Assembly (NCBI RefSeq): GCF_051014685.1
Contig: NC_135051.1
Coordinates: 8,637,557 to 8,701,556, forward strand
From: Ptiloglossa arizonensis
Lineage: Eukaryota; Arthropoda; Insecta; Hymenoptera; Colletidae
Direction: 5' to 3'
DNA length: 64,000 nt
Below, piece by piece: positions 20,423 through 34,703 of this stretch; position 1 is the stretch's first letter, and each line of letters starts with the position of its first letter. A program made the translations under genes and the position numbers. The notes below the pieces were generated by a model that saw nothing but the letters and a program-made list of their open reading frames with translations, was not told the origin of the DNA and did no database searches.

Positions 20423-23291
20423 GCGCGGTTACCGTTCGATCGGACTCTGTTGTCTCCGATTGCGAATCTTTCCGCTGGAACTCGATCTCGAGCTCGCGAT
20501 TCCCTCGCGGTACTCGTGAAACGGGCCGTGTCTCCACCGGCCGCTCGTCCACCGTGCGGGGTGGAGCTAATTATTTCGTTCGTGGAATCGGCGCGTACGT
20601 TCGCCGGAGATCCGCCCCTCGACCTCTTTCTCGCTAGGTGGAAAACCGAGGAAATTCGCGAGCCGGTTCGCTCCGATTGGACGAGGTTGGAAAAACGAGC
20701 GGTTCCCAATTCGATTTATCGGGCTCGTAGGCAGCATCTGGCGCGAAACTTTGCGCCCGCAACAAGCAACGGTACGGTGAACGACGGGCACGGAAAATTC
20801 GCGTCGCTGGTTTCTGGATATCGTTCGCTCGGATGTTACGCGTCTCGCCGCGAATTGGACGTTCGCGAGTTCAACGGGACGGTATCGATATCGATGTCGA
20901 TAGCCCCGACGCGGACCGACTACGCTCGACCGTCTCGCGAAACGAGATTTCGATGCAACGCGACGAAACGGTAACGAGTCCGAGTTGCGACGTGCTTCGA
21001 TAATCTCGCGAATAGTTCCCCTAGCACCGTACGGGCTTCACTCGACACGGTTTCGGTACGAAACGAAACGAATCGATCGCGTTACACGCGTTCGCATCGA
21101 CGGAACCGAGTCAAGGCTCGAGTTCGCTCGCGACACTTTCCCGACGAGGACTAGCAATTTTCCGGAACATTCAAAGTTCCCGGTTGTCGAGGAGCAAGGA
21201 CAGAGCGGAGGAAATCTCGCGTTCGCGCGAATCTCTCTAACGAACGCCGTTGGAAAAGTTGCGAGATTAAAAGTCGAACGGAAGATCGAGGAACGGCCGT
21301 GTCGTTCGAGGCTCGCGAAACTTGCCGCCGGTTACCAAAACTCGCGCCTAAGAGGGAAACTTTGCAGACGCGAGGAAAAAGCTCGCGGCCGAGTTTGGAA
21401 ATCGTTCCCGGGGCGAGCGTCGCGCCCGGAGCTCTCCTCGCGAGGGGAAATTCGAATTTCCGCGATCCGTTCGCCACCGTGGAGATCCTCGAGAGTGGAA
21501 AACGAGCTCGCGAATTCTCGACGCGGTATCGAAGAATCGTAGGGAAAGTTGGCGCGGCGTTGCGAATCGAATCGCGGAAATATTGGCTTCGTCTCACGGA
21601 AGCCTCGCGCGATTCGAACGAGAAGCAAAGTGGCCGCTCGCGATTCGCGGCACGACTCCTCCTCGAGGATAATGCTCGTCGTCGAAGGAAAATCACGCCG
21701 AGACGGTCCGAGACGGACCTTCGGCTCTCGTTCGGGGAATCGAGCACGCGTACCCTCGCGCGGAATTCTTCCAGCCGCGTCAGCGAATCTCGCGGCGAGC
21801 GCGTCGTTAAAGCCGCGAGAACAACGCCCGTTCGCCCGCGGCGAAACTTTTAACGAGCTCGTCTATCGCGCCGAACGATTCTCGCATAATTCGTCGAATC
21901 TGCGGCCGCTGATCCCGTTCTCGGCACGCGTTCGATCGTCGAGACGGATTCCAACTTTTCACGGGGTTTTTACGGGTCTCCGCGAAAGACCGTGGAAGAA
22001 GGGCGCGTACGATCCCGAATCCGGTCCCGTAGTTTCGCGCGTACGATTGACGAAGTAACGGTAAACCGAGCGGGTAATCGTAAAGAAAGGCGGGTCGATT
22101 CGATGAAAATCTGGCTTCGCCGGCGATGAGCGATCGAGCGTACGGAGGTTAATGCGGCGTGCGGAGCCGGCGACCGGGCCGAGCCAGGCGGTTCCATATA
22201 AATTTGCGTTTACCCTGTTTATTACACGAGTATTTTATCGAGTTCCTGTCACGCGCAGCCACGGCTAGATACAAGGGCCGACGATAAATCTCGGTTCCCG
22301 GCGGCCGTGGAAGATTTTTCTCTTTACGCCGGTGCACCACCGCGCGCGAGTACTCGCTAATAGGATCCCGATCGATTCGAGACACCGATCGCGACCGCGG
22401 CTCGGATACGCTCCTTTTCCTTCACCGTCGACGCAGCTTCGAATCTTTACGGGACGTTTCTCGCGAAAGATCGGTGAGAAAAAGCGAGCGAAACGAGCCG
22501 GTCGAAACGCGGCGCGCACCGTGACGCCGAGCGTCTCGACGAGCTCGACGGACGGAGAACGCTTTCGGGGAAGCTTTCGGAGCGCAACCTCGGAACGAAA
22601 CGCTACGGAACGATAAATCTAAGCCGCAGCGTCCGTGTTTTGCGCATTCGGTTGGCCAGCGTCCATAAATTTCCTCCGCGTGGTGTATCTTCGCGCAGCC
22701 TCGGGGGATCGAGCCACTCCCACCGTCGATTCCGCTCCAAGCGGTTCGAAAATTTCACCGAGTTTCTTCTCCGACGCGTAAACCGTTTCCTCGTGGCGGT
22801 GTATCGCGAGCTGGTCGGTGTTTCGGTCCTCCGGATGCGAAAACCTCGTCTCGAGCGGAGAGAGCCACCCTCCCCTTTGTTCGCCTCGACCGAACCCGAC
22901 TCGCGTTCGCTCGCTCGCTCGCTCGCTCGGTAGCGCGAGAGGGGAGAAACCGCTCCCGGCGATCTCCTCTCGGGAGATTCGTAATTCCCGTTTCCCGCGA
23001 ATCTTCCCGCCGCGCGAGAATCGCGTCTCGCCTCGTTATCGCGGCCGGGCCTTCTTTGTCCGTTCGACGCGTCGCATTGTTCGCGGGAAAGAAATTAACG
23101 CCGCGACGAGCGGAATAACGACCAACGGAGAAACGGTCGAGTTTACGGTCCGGTCGACGAGGAACATTCTTCCGGAAGACGCGCCCCCGACGACCATTAT
23201 TCTTACAACCGAAATCGCAACGAATCTCGTCGCGACGCCAGTCCAGTCGCGTTAAACGACGATTCCGTAAAGAATTCTTTCCTGTTCGACG
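20423..23291. other. CpG-rich region, no supportable gene
   Basis: Only background-type open frames. A (GCTC)n run of about five units lies at 22908-22930. A short AT-rich interval at 22194-22240 contains CATATAAATTT but no initiator. Confidence 0.5.
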
Positions 23292-23702
23292 ATGTCGCGT
23301 TTCCGTTTCTTCTTCGAGGAGAAAGTTTCGTACGTCGGGGAGGAGAAAAGTGCAACGAGAGGGCGAGTCCCATCTCGGGGACGAAGGGTCGTTCGATCCC
23401 TTGTAAACCGATTCCCGGTGGGCTTGTTCGTCTCTCTCGAGATCTCGGGAAACGCGGAAAGATCTCCGCGGCGTGGTACACACCCCCGGAGGGCCGTAGT
23501 CGTGGATTTTGCCCGCGAATACGGAGACGGGATCGAAATCGTAAAATTCGGCACGGCTTACGAGCGCGTCGACGTCGTCGTCTACGAGGTAGCCGCTTCG
23601 ATCCGAAGAAACGGGGAAACCGAGCCGCCATGCTGGACGCCGAGCTGGCACCGGGCCAACTGCGCGCAGCTTGCCCCGGCTACGGGTTTCGACGAGGGTT
23701 AA
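23292..23702 (+). CDS. open frame with good codon pattern, unrecognised
   Basis: ATG at 23292 opens a frame of 136 codons ending in TAA. The last 70 codons have a strong purine-first pattern and varied composition (AVVVDFAREYGDGIEIVKFG, then YERVDVVVYEVAAS). The same register on the - strand is part of a 423-codon frame (24026-22755) with similar quality over this interval (LVDDDVDALVSRAEFYDFD), so the strand is not settled. No poly(A) signal or splice site was found close by, and no domain is recognised. Confidence 0.2.
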   Translation: MSRFRFFFEEKVSYVGEEKSATRGRVPSRGRRVVRSLVNRFPVGLFVSLEISGNAERSPRRGTHPRRAVVVDFAREYGDGIEIVKFGTAYERVDVVVYEVAASIRRNGETEPPCWTPSWHRANCAQLAPATGFDEG

Positions 23703-26700
23703 CGGCTGAAACTGCGAATCGACTCGAGCGAGAGAGTTGCGAGCCGATTGAACGAGGAAACTCGACTTCGCCCTGCTCCCTACGGATGGAATTTTCCGTT
23801 CTTTGCGCTCGTACAACGCTCGATGGCTACGATTACGCGTCGTGGAAAACTCACAGTTTGCCGCGAACGCAACGACAGGGCCCCGATACGATCGCAAACG
23901 GAGCCACAGTGGTCGTGAGCGGTCTCCGTAATTTTCGAACGCGTCCTCTCCCGACCACACCCACTGGCTACTCTTCCTTCGAAAGACCAGTCCGAAAGTC
24001 TTTCGAAAGACGAGCCCTGCGCCCATGGGATCCGTTTCGGTGTATCCTCGCGGATTTTATCGAGCTCCGTGCGATCTCCGTAGCGAAGAATTCACGGTCG
24101 AACGGTTGATTCGCGCGCGAGCTCGATCCGCCGGGAGGTAGGAGAAAAACGGTGCGGGTGGCGGGGAAAAATCGCGGAAACTCGTTCCACGGGGAAAGCT
24201 TGGCTCGGTAAACGGGGGGGGGGGGAAATACCCCGCGCGATTTTCCTCGATTTCGAAATCCTGCGGTGGAAAGTTCCAGGGTGGAAACGAGCCATCGATG
24301 CTCCGGATCTTTGCCCGGCGACCTCGACGTTCTGGGTTAATCTCTTGGCCGAGCTCCATCTCGTCGACGCGTCGATACGCTCGCGAATATTTAGACGCGT
24401 CGCGAAATCAACCGACCGGCCCCCCGTGCCTCTCGCGTTTACGCTCGTTCGTTTGTGCGCAAATTTACGGGACGATCGACGAGCTGGATCGCGAACGAGG
24501 CGCGACTCGGAGAGTTGTCCGGGTTTTCTTGAAAAATCGAGAAACTCCTCCCTCGTATTTATTTCCTTCCGGTGGCGACGAAGGAAGGGTGTCCACTGTC
24601 GGAGATCCCAGGGATAAACGAACAGGGGACGAGAGAGCGCGGTAAACTCCACGGCCGTGAGAAGAAAAGGTATCCAATAACGAAATGGAATTCGAGCCAT
24701 CGAACGGATTCTTCTCGCGGTCCCACGGACTCGCGTTAATTGTTTTCATCCAATTAAGGGAGGCGCCACCGGGAGCGGACGTTTCATTATTTTAAGAGGG
24801 ACGTCGTTCCTTGGACGACTTATCGAACGAGTCGCAGCCTCTTCCGTCGGATCGTTTATATCGGCGCCGTTTTCCGAGCCGTTTAATCCCGGTAATGCGA
24901 AACAGTGGGCTCCGCGAGCGGCGAGGTGGCTCGCAGTTGCTCGTACCCGCGCGAGCGGAAACCGGTGTCGTCGTTTCGAGTTCGATAGGTCGAGTGGCCC
25001 GTCGAGGCCAGACTCCCGAGGAATTGCATTTGAAATTGTAATACCGTCGTCCTTTTCTCGACCCCCGCTCACCCACCACCCTCCCGTTTTTCCGTTTCTC
25101 GCCTATTCCCACGGGATACCGGATTTTTCCCTTTCGCGTCTCGGAAAATTTCCCCGGGTTACGCGCTCCGTTTCCCGCCACTTTCCATCGCGGAGAACCT
25201 CGCCTCGTCCACGCGAGTTACGTACAACTCGTTCCGATTTTCAACGCGCGAGTTCCAAGCGGCGCCGGCGTTCTTCGAGGCCGCTCCTTTCGCTTATCCG
25301 CGATTCCGATAGGCGACTCGACGCCCGTATCGGAATATTACGCGCTCGAACGACGGGCGTATCCTCCGCTCGCGGGGTCCGATAAAATCTTCCATCAGGG
25401 GTGAACCTGCCCGCGAGAAACGGCGACCGTTTACCGAGAGTACGAGAAAACGACCGAGCGAAACGTTACAGAGAGAATTGATCGATGAACGCGAATACCG
25501 ATCGTTACGAGATCGTTTACCTTGGCCCGAGGAGAAGAAGAAATTGCCCCGAGATGGTTCCTCGCGACAACGATCGCCACGGAAGGGTTCGTAGGGTCGT
25601 GCTCGATCCTCGGGCAACCGCGACGGACGTTATTTACGTCGGCGAAGGGTGGCCGGCTTGTCGCGTGGTCGTTACTTAATCGCCCTTCTAATCCGATGCG
25701 ATGGTGGCCGCTGATCGGCCGCCTCCTGGATTACCCGCGAAGATTAATCGATCGACAGCACGCGACGCGCTCCGACCGCGTGGAACCTAACGAGATACTC
25801 GGGGACCGAAACGATCATCTTTCGAACATCGCGACACCGTTTCGAGCCATCTCTGAACGACGGAGAGTCCTCTTCGTCTCTCGGAACGTTCAAAGTCGGA
25901 GCAACGTTTTCTTCCGGACGGTTTTTTCGTCGCTCGATGCGAACGCAAACTCCCGACGGACGTTCCGTTCGAACCGGGGAGAGCCCTTGATTATTCATGG
26001 GGCGATAAAACGGCGCTATCGGAAAACCGGTTACGAAATTGCCCGGAGAACGGGCACGAGTAGTCGCCGGAACCACCGCGTACGGATTTTAAGCGGATTC
26101 CGAGCCTCGAGCGAGCTTCCGAGTGACGATTTACGCTCGACGGACGAGACCGTACTCGCGGTTGCGTACGCGGGCTCTCTTTCTTGTCCTCTATCCGCGG
26201 AGGGAAAAGGAATCGAAACTTTCCGAGCTTCGTGTTCCGAACGCTCTTCTTCGAAACACGCGCGGACCGTCCCATTGTCCCGAGAACGAGAAAACGCGGC
26301 GAAACGATCGAAAAACACGTTCGAACTACGCTCCTCTGACGCCCGACGCGGAATATTTCGAGCCCGCGCGATAAAATACCCCGGTACACCGGTTTTTATT
26401 ACGCCGGAACTTTTCCTCCTCCGGCGGTGCCCAAAGTCCCCCCTCGGCCCTAAAGTCTCCGAGTCGCCGGCGCGAAAACTAAATTACCGCAATGCGGACA
26501 CCGGTTCCTTTGTCCTCTTTACGATTCAAACGTGCTCCACATAATCTTCGCGGCCGCCGCCGACGTTATCCGCAATTAGGCGCCGCCATCTCCCGGCGGG
26601 TTATCTCGACGTTTCGTTCGAACCGGGATTTAAACCCTTTGTCGCGAAATACGCTCGAAACGCGTGGACCGAGAGTGTTTCCCGCTTTGGAAGAAAATTG

Positions 26701-27689
26701 TTTCGAGACTCTAAGACGCGACTTCGATATCGCGGGATCCGTATCGACGAGGAGGAATCGTCCCGTGGACAGCTTTGGAAAAATTCGAACTCTCTTCGAG
26801 TTTCGAGAGGTATCGCGAGCGTTCGCCTCGCGTTTGTTCCCGGGTGACGAACGTTTCACGAAACAAAAGAGTCGCGAAGCGGACCAACGATACCGTTCTC
26901 CGTCGAAGCGGACGCGAAAAGGACGCGCGGGAGGCCCGCGCGATCGATGGACGAGCTCGTCGAGGTTTCCGGTAGCACCGAGCGGAATATCGAGACGAAC
27001 CGAATCGCTTTTGCATTTATATTGGTCCGCGGCGCCGAATCGGGCTTTCCTCTTCCTCTCCGTTTCCCGGTGCGCCCCAACCCGCTCGGTTCCTCGTTCG
27101 GTTTGCGAAACACGTGATACAGTTTCTTGATTTTACAAGGAGAAACGAAACGTCGCTGGGAACCCGAGACTCGCGGCGCGGAATTCCGATGACGCGGGAT
27201 TCCCGCTAAGGGCTCGTTCCTCGCGATTCCTCGTCTTTGAAAGACGAACGACCGCGCCGAGGTACGTTTCCCAACGTGGAATCTACCTTATTCCCGTGGA
27301 TCTCGTTTCGAAGCCAGACGCGCGTTATCCCGGAATCGAACTCGAGTAACGTAAAAATATATAGACGCGACGCAAACGTCGAACCGTAGACTCCAAAGAA
27401 ACGTCTTGTTCCGTTTCTCGCGAACGCAGCTGCACGCTGCAGTACGAATGCATCGTTTCGCGCAATCTCCTTTCGAGTCTACCGGTGTTTCGAGACCGAG
27501 GAAAAAGTAATCGATGAAGAGTACTCGAACGATATTCACCTCGGCTTTCGTCCACCTCTCGACCCGTGGCCTCCGTCTCGGTGTCTCCACGCGCGTAATT
27601 AACAAAGAGGATACGCGTCTGATCGCGCAGAGGTACGATTCGGGTAATGGGCGAGAGCACCGGGACGCGCGACCTTCCTTCTCCTTTGC
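23703..27689. other. CpG-rich region, no supportable gene
   Basis: Twelve consecutive G at 24214-24225. Long frames (for example + 25522-26544, 340 codons) have the Arg/Ser-rich background composition and no supporting signals. Confidence 0.5.
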
Positions 27690-27696
27690 CGCGCAC

Positions 27697-27724
27697 GGAC
27701 TGACTCTTGTACGCACAGGTTAGT
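27697..27724 (+). promoter_or_regulatory. juxtaposed splice acceptor and donor (possible ratchet point)
   Basis: A branch-point-like CTGAC at about 27700 and TCTTGTACGCACAG are followed directly by GTTAGT, with the AG|GT junction at 27718/27719. A zero-length exon of this form is the signature of recursive splicing in long insect introns. The pyrimidine tract is short and the donor has T at +3, so it is a weak candidate. Confidence 0.2.
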
Positions 27725-30700
27725 CGTATCGTTCCGGCAGCTCTCGTCCTTTGGCTCGTACTCCGAATGTCTTCGTACGATCGCTTTCTCGTCGTTTACG
27801 CGCGCGATTTTAAAATTGTCGCCGCATCGATTCGCAGCGAGCAATTACTTTGAGTAGAAAGCGTTCAGTGCTTCGAAGTTCGAGAGACAAACTCTGGGTG
27901 CTCGAAAAGTCGGACAGGGACGATCTCTAGAAGTTCGTACCCTCGTTGCGCGTCCACGGGTGAAAAATCGACGGTGGTTCGTCAAAGAGGTAGCGAAAAA
28001 GCCGGTTCATCGAGCGGAGAAACCGACGTAGATCGAAGCGTTACCGCCGAGGAGGGGAAAAAATTGGGCGGTGGTCGTTCGTTGCGAGGAGCTCGTAATT
28101 TCGGCGGTGGTAATTTGTCATCGAGCGAGCGAGCGACGCGTAAACGCGCGCGTCCGTGGCCGCGAGAAGCTACCCTCGTGAATCGTTCCCTCCACCGATA
28201 CGTAAGCCCCTCGTGTACGCGCGGGAAGTTTGAAAAAAATGCTCGGAGCTTTCCGGGCGGTGATTAATTCGCTTTTTCGTCGCCGGTCTCCGGCCTCCGC
28301 TCGAAAATCGCACCCACTCGGCGAGCATTGTTACGCGAGAACGATAAAGGGGAAGAGCGATGGATCGCGAGGGGGCCTACGAGGTATTCTCGGCTCGCTG
28401 GGAATCGGTTTTTAAACCGAAACCGAGGGGTATCGCGCGCGGTTCACCCTCGACGTGAAAAATTGGTAAAGGAAGCGGACGGAACGCGTCCCGACGTCTC
28501 GGAAGATCGTTAACCGCGCCGGATCGACCGAGCTCTCCGACGATCGTTTCGTTTCGTCGAGTAATCTCGCGCGAGGGGTTTGCGCGAGACGCGGAGAAAA
28601 AACGAAGAAAATACGAATCGTCCAAGGTGCAACGAAGGTACGAATTCTTGGTTAATTTTCGCGATCGGTCGATCCATCGTTCCGCGATGATCGAAGAGTG
28701 TCCCCCGTGCGGATCGATCGGGCCGAAAAACTACCCGCGAGTCTTAACGAGACGAGTTTCGCCGAGCTTCGAGGAAAGTTCGGTCGAGGAAACAAAGCCT
28801 GCCCGGTTTCGACTCGAATCGGACCAACTTTCGCGCCGAACGACGTTCGATGTCGTAAAGCGCGCGGAACTCGCGGCGATGTTCTTCCGCGAGACTTGTC
28901 GCGCGTATCGTCCGCGTGGCTAACGGCAGCCGGTACTCGCGCGAGATAAGCACGTTTCCGGGTTATCCCGGTTACCGTAAATTCGGGAAAAACAGTCCGC
29001 GAACGTTTAGTCCCGCGAGCGCGGATACGTGCTCGTTCGGTGACGACCGAAACCACTTAACTCGGGGAAATAGATATTTCGCGTCGATCCGGCGCACCGC
29101 GGCGCACCGCGGCCTTTTTATCGGAGAAACAATAACGTCCTTTGCGCGAGATATCGGCTAAAGGGATTAGGCGGGTAACCGTGGAAAACGGGCACGCGCG
29201 TACGCTCCGTGCCATTCGTATTCCGGCGGAACTCCGAGCGACGAATAAACTCGCTCCAAATACGTTATAAATGCAAATTTCGCCTCGCGCTCGACCTATT
29301 CGGGATCGCGTCTCGCTTTTTCCACCGGTAAATCTCGACCTCGATGAATCCGATACGACGCGACGTACCCTGCTTACCCACCAAGATTTTAACGCACCTT
29401 GGTATTTTCAATCTCGAGGACGTTTACGGGCTCCGACCGACACGATTCTTTTCCCAAAGCGTTTGCGTGTTTCTCGACGCGAAAAATACGCTTAATTCCG
29501 TTCGAAATCATAGGGATCTTGGCCGGAAAAGAATTCGTATTCCTCCGTTCGAGCGTACCGTTCCTCTTTTCCTCGGAACGAACGATCGAAACGGTTCGAG
29601 GTGAATTTTCCATAGAGATCGACGGTTGGCCACCGATTCGAAAGGAAACCGCCATCGCGTCGTCGATCTTGACAGCCGATCCGTGCATTCGAGGCGCGAC
29701 AGCCACGAGAACGCACACCGCCGGAGCGGATCGTGTACGCGATTATGGAACACGGGGACGCAGGTGAAACGCGGGAAACTTCCGGTACGTGCGGTCGGAA
29801 ACGGGCGTCGAGAGCGTTCCGCGTCGATGTTTCGGCACCCGAGCAACCCGACCGAACATTACGCGGATTCTGGCCTCTGTAGTTCGCTCGACGCGTCTCA
29901 CGGCTGATAAACTACGCGTCCATTGGCCGTTGATTAGAAACCACCGACCGTGCGAGCGTGGATTTTAATTATACCAAGCGGTAGCTCCGAGAAGCCCGTT
30001 TCGATCGTCGAGGAACGCTCGCTCTTCGAGATAATCGCGAGAGGAGCGAAGAGGAATCCGGACGAGATTCTCGCTCGAGTCGCGGAAATATTCTCCGTAC
30101 TTTGGTACTTTACTCTCCGTCGATAAATTTATTCATCCGAAAAACGACTTCTCTTTTCCGCCCAATTCCGATCCCGATCGCCATCCTGATTGTTTCGCAG
30201 GGTTCGTCGCTCGAATTCCGTATCCTTTGTTCCGAAGCTCGCGTTGCTGGTCGAATTCCGCGTGGAACGAATGATCGATCGTAACGCGTCGCGATTGCGT
30301 TGTTGCGCGACTAATCGAGACGGCAAAATGCAAACGCGCGAGCCGGGACTCGGTTACGAAGTTTCGTTTACCTTTCGGCGTCGATACGATCGAACCGGGC
30401 GCGCGCGGACCTCGGTGGTTAAACTCGGCCCTGCATAAATACGGAACGCGCCGCGGCTGCACAATTTCCATCGCGCTTTTAATATTACGCGGCACCCGGT
30501 TAAACAAATTCCCGACCGCGCGAACAATTTCATCGAGTCGACGCAACACCCGGGGATTTTTATTTTACCGTGCGTCGGCTTTTTATCGTCGAATTCAGAG
30601 AAGAAACGCGAACGAAGCGTTCCGTTTCGAAAACAGAACGGAGAGACGCGGCCAATTTCACCGGGATATGCAATTTTGCCACGGTATCGCGGAACAAACG

Positions 30701-33700
30701 TAATTTCACACCGTGCCGGTAGCAAGTCTGCCGAAAAAAAGGTGTCTCTTGACCGAAACGTTCCCACAGAGACAACGGGGGATCTCTTTCCCTGTTTTTC
30801 GACCACGAGCTGTCCACGATCGGTTATCAGATACGAATGCAATTTTTACGCAAAGTTCGTTTCGCGCTGGAACGATCCACCGTGCGAGTAGGTTCGTAAA
30901 AAGAAAAAAAAAAGAAAAAAAACAACCGACTTTCCCCTTCGAATACGTTTTATCGCGCTTACCGTTTTCCACGCGACTCCGGGTACGTTAACCGTTAACC
31001 GTTCTTGGGAAAATTTCTTCGGCGACTCTCGCGCAAGAAAAATTACCGAAGGTATCCAGGGCGTTTAGGGGAGGGTCGCGAAGTCGCAAAGGGCTGCGCG
31101 TTTCGAATCCTGTAAAATCCACACGGACGTGAAATTCAGCGACGTATCTCGCCGGCACAGCCGGTCTATGTATAGCGAGCAACCTGCCCGACCACGTACA
31201 GACGCGGTTGAAAGGTGTACGAGGGTTCTACTTAATCTATCTTGCGGCCAGTCGGCCATGAAAATCAGGCCACTGCCCAATCGCCGGGAACGCGGAACAG
31301 GTCTGCGGGATCGAGACTTTTTCTGGCTCGTTTCTCCGTGAAGTTGCCACCGGCGCTGCCGCTCCTGTTATCGGCTGCCCGGGAAGACTTCGATCCCCCG
31401 GGGGCGTTCTTTCCTGGCCGGGAAGTCGGTGCAACGATCTCCATCGATCGTAACGCGCTCCCGAAGGAACTCGATCCTTCCCAAGAATTTCGAACGGATA
31501 AATACCAGGCGAGTCGGAACGCGGACCGGTGAACGATAATTAGAGTTACCGAGGCGAAAGAAAAATCCAACCTCGATATTACGCGTCCCGGCGGCCCATC
31601 GATCTCTACCCGTTTCTTCTCGAATGTCCACTTTCGTGGAAAACGGAAGGCTCGGGAAGAACGTTTACGCTCTCCACGAGCCAACGAAACCTCGTTCCGG
31701 CCCACTCGAAACATCGTGCCCCGGAAACGAAGTTATCGCTTTAAGCCGTAACCAAAGTCGTGGTCGAGTGGACCGTCCGCTCGAGGACTAAACCAATTCT
31801 CTTCCTTTGTCGCGTACCCCTTGTTCCTTTGCCCTGAACGCGCCTATGCGACGGAACCTGGCCGACAATTCTCCCGAGCCCCCGAGAGCGTAAAAGGACC
31901 ACCGCTCGACCACCGTTTTACGATTTTACGCGACACCGTCGAACCTCTCGAACACTGAACGCGAACGCGCGATGTTTGTTCGAACGGTAATGCGAAAAGT
32001 ACGAGTAGACGAGTGTAATTATCAAAGTACCAGAGTTCGTTTTCCTACGGATCCTCTCGCGACTTTGGAGGAAAATAGGCGCACGGTCGACGGCCGAGAG
32101 AACCGAAAGGGCCGACGTAAGTCCCGAGAGATCGAAACGTTGCACCGGGGCTTTATCGGTGATAAGACGAACGAGCCGGGACGACGTTCGCGCTAATTTC
32201 GGGAAAATTGTTCGAGGCGGAGCCGCGGCGAAAAGCGAGCCGATGCCCAGACTAGACGGCGCTGCGTGACGGTACTTTCAATGGAACGCCAATGGAAGAA
32301 CCGGAGCCGCCATTACGACGTTATTAAGTCCGTGACCCGGCGCACCGACGTTACGACGTACGGACGGATGCGATCGACGGAAGGAAAATTAATTTTCGTC
32401 CGAGCAAGTTTTCCCGCGGCGACCATGCATCCTCTGATTAAATTCCCTTTTCGACGCGGCCACCGCCGCCATCCCCGGGGAGATTAGTTTCTAATTGAGC
32501 GCAATTAAGGGCCCCGTACGGTCGCGGTTCGCGGCTTCTCGAAAGCGCGTTAATTGCCAAAGATGCTCGCCGAAACGGCCTTTACGAGTAAATGGACAAC
32601 GAGAAAGAAACTTTACGCAGCTTCCGCTCCGATCGACTCGCGAGACGCGTTTGCGCGACACCGTGTACGCTCGTTCGAGTAAACATTGACCAGCCCGAAA
32701 CCAACGGGAGTTAATTGGACGGCGAAAGTCCAATAACGAGCGGCGGGGGTCGCGAAGGTTAGCGCCCGATCGAATGCGCTTTGGCCGTTTTTATTCGGGA
32801 CCGGACGCTATACCGATGCATCGAACGAAAGAAAAATTTCACCGTCCACCGTCTCGATTCGTCGCGAACGAGCGTCTTGGGATCGATTTTCCTCTCCGAG
32901 GTACCGCGAGGCGTTCGTAACTCGTCCCGATCGATTCGAACGTTTCTCGTCCCCTGGATTTTTCTTCGCTGGCCGACCAACCGTTAAATTCCCCTTTCTC
33001 GACCACGGTTACCGTTCAATTTCGATTTGCGGGTAAATTCCGCGGGGTTTCATCAAGCGCGTAACTGGGTGGCCGCGCGCGACACCTGGCTGCCAGTTGC
33101 GAGCAATCGTCCGTCCGCGCGTCCGATCGAATCCTTCTCGAAAGGACCGAGGACCGAACGAACGGAACCAATCTTCCCGATAGAGAAGCCTGTACGGGAC
33201 GTAACGTAAATTGACTCGTTTTCCCCTTATTTTCCATTATCGCGCGAGATCCACGCGGCGCGGGACGAACCCCGAGATTGTACCGGCTGTGTCCAGAGCA
33301 GCCCACTCGACGCGCGGAACGAGTCCTCTCCTCGCGAGAACCGAACTCCCTCCGCGGCGAATTCCACCAAAGAGTTCCGAGATCCGAGGAAAACTTCCTA
33401 CCCGAGATATTACCGATCATCTCGAAGCCCGAGTTCTACCGATGAACGAGATCCGAGCCCGTTCGAGACCATCGACCGAAAAATATCGATAAAAGGAAGC
33501 ACGAACGTGTACGCGCTCCCAGAGGTCCAAGTTCGAGCGGTCGAATATCGAGCGATAGTTTCGCTGCCACGGACACCAGCCGCGAATTCTTCGAAGATAC
33601 AAATTGCTCGCGAGATCGATAACGCGAATGCACACGGTGGTTGCGACGAAAATCGCTCGTAGGTGAGAGATATTTTCCGATCGAGGTATCAACGAGATTT

Positions 33701-34703
33701 TCGGCGCGGGAATTCTTGTAAACGGCCGTAACGACGACTCGCGAGAAAGTTTGAAAAAAGAACGGCGCGGAAACGGTCTCGCGTAATAAAAATCGATCGA
33801 CCTCGAGGCGGAAGGAGGCGGTTCGCGAGGCCGCGACGGGGCGAAAGTTTCCTACCCTGAAAAGTCGCGGCCAACTTTCAAGATAAAGACAGATAGCCCG
33901 GGTAGGTCTTCCCGTCGGAGATTATAGCGTGGTTACATCGTAAGAGCATTACGCGGGGCTTCCTCGCGCTCTGTTGCCTGCGATTCCACGAGCGAGGTTC
34001 GAGAAATATCGGGAACGCGAACAATATCGGTGAAAACGGGGAAAGTTCCGCGGTTACGAGGACCGCTCGAAATAGCCGGTTTCGTCTTCGTAATTACGCG
34101 CCACCGTGTAGAGAGCAGCGGGCGGAGAAGAAGAGAGGACGAGTCGGCGAGTCGTTGAAAGAGCTCGCGAGCTTTCGACGGAATGTTTCGAGAGGAGCGG
34201 CACCCACTCGGGAACCGGGCAACTCGACATTACGTATTCGTGTACAAAGTCGGATCGATGTTTGCGCGAGACTAAGATTAATGGCCGTCGAGTTTGACGT
34301 CCGAGGATTTTGATACCGGCCCGTAGCCGAACTACGAATCGAGACCTTCCCCTCCGGCTCGCCCCGCGACCGCAAACCTTCCCCGCGCGATTTGCATACC
34401 GGCTGAAAGTCACCCTCGTTCGAGACCCGCTTCGAGGGATCGTTCTTTCCAAGCATCGACCTTGGAACTCTTGGAACACTGGCTGCCCCAGTTTCCGCCC
34501 TTTCCCTACCTTCGTCGACGATACCTTCGAGGAGGATCGCGTTCCATTTTACAGGTATCGTGCTCGAGGTTCGAAAAAGAGGCCCGTGGATTTTCTTTCC
34601 GTGAAAGCTCCCGAACCGGAACGACGAGCTTTCGATCGCGTTCCCACTCGCGTGGGAACTTGTCAAAATTTCATCGGTCCGAAATGTCAAATGACGCGCG
34701 AAA
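27725..34703. other. CpG-rich region, no supportable gene
   Basis: Contains a 10-bp tandem pair GGCGCACCGC (29091-29110), an A-rich run (30899-30922), AATAAA at 29243 without context, and a CpG-poorer stretch at about 31130-31440. In that stretch a - strand frame beginning MADWPQDRLSRTLVHLS is open for about 64 codons, too little to call a gene. Confidence 0.5.

Noticed and set aside
22755..24026. 423-codon - strand frame
   Set aside because: Most of it is Arg/Ser-rich like other chance frames in this stop-poor DNA. Only the 23.5-23.7 kb part has good codon phase, and there the + strand is equally good.
25522..26544. 340-codon + strand frame
   Set aside because: Background composition and no supporting signals.
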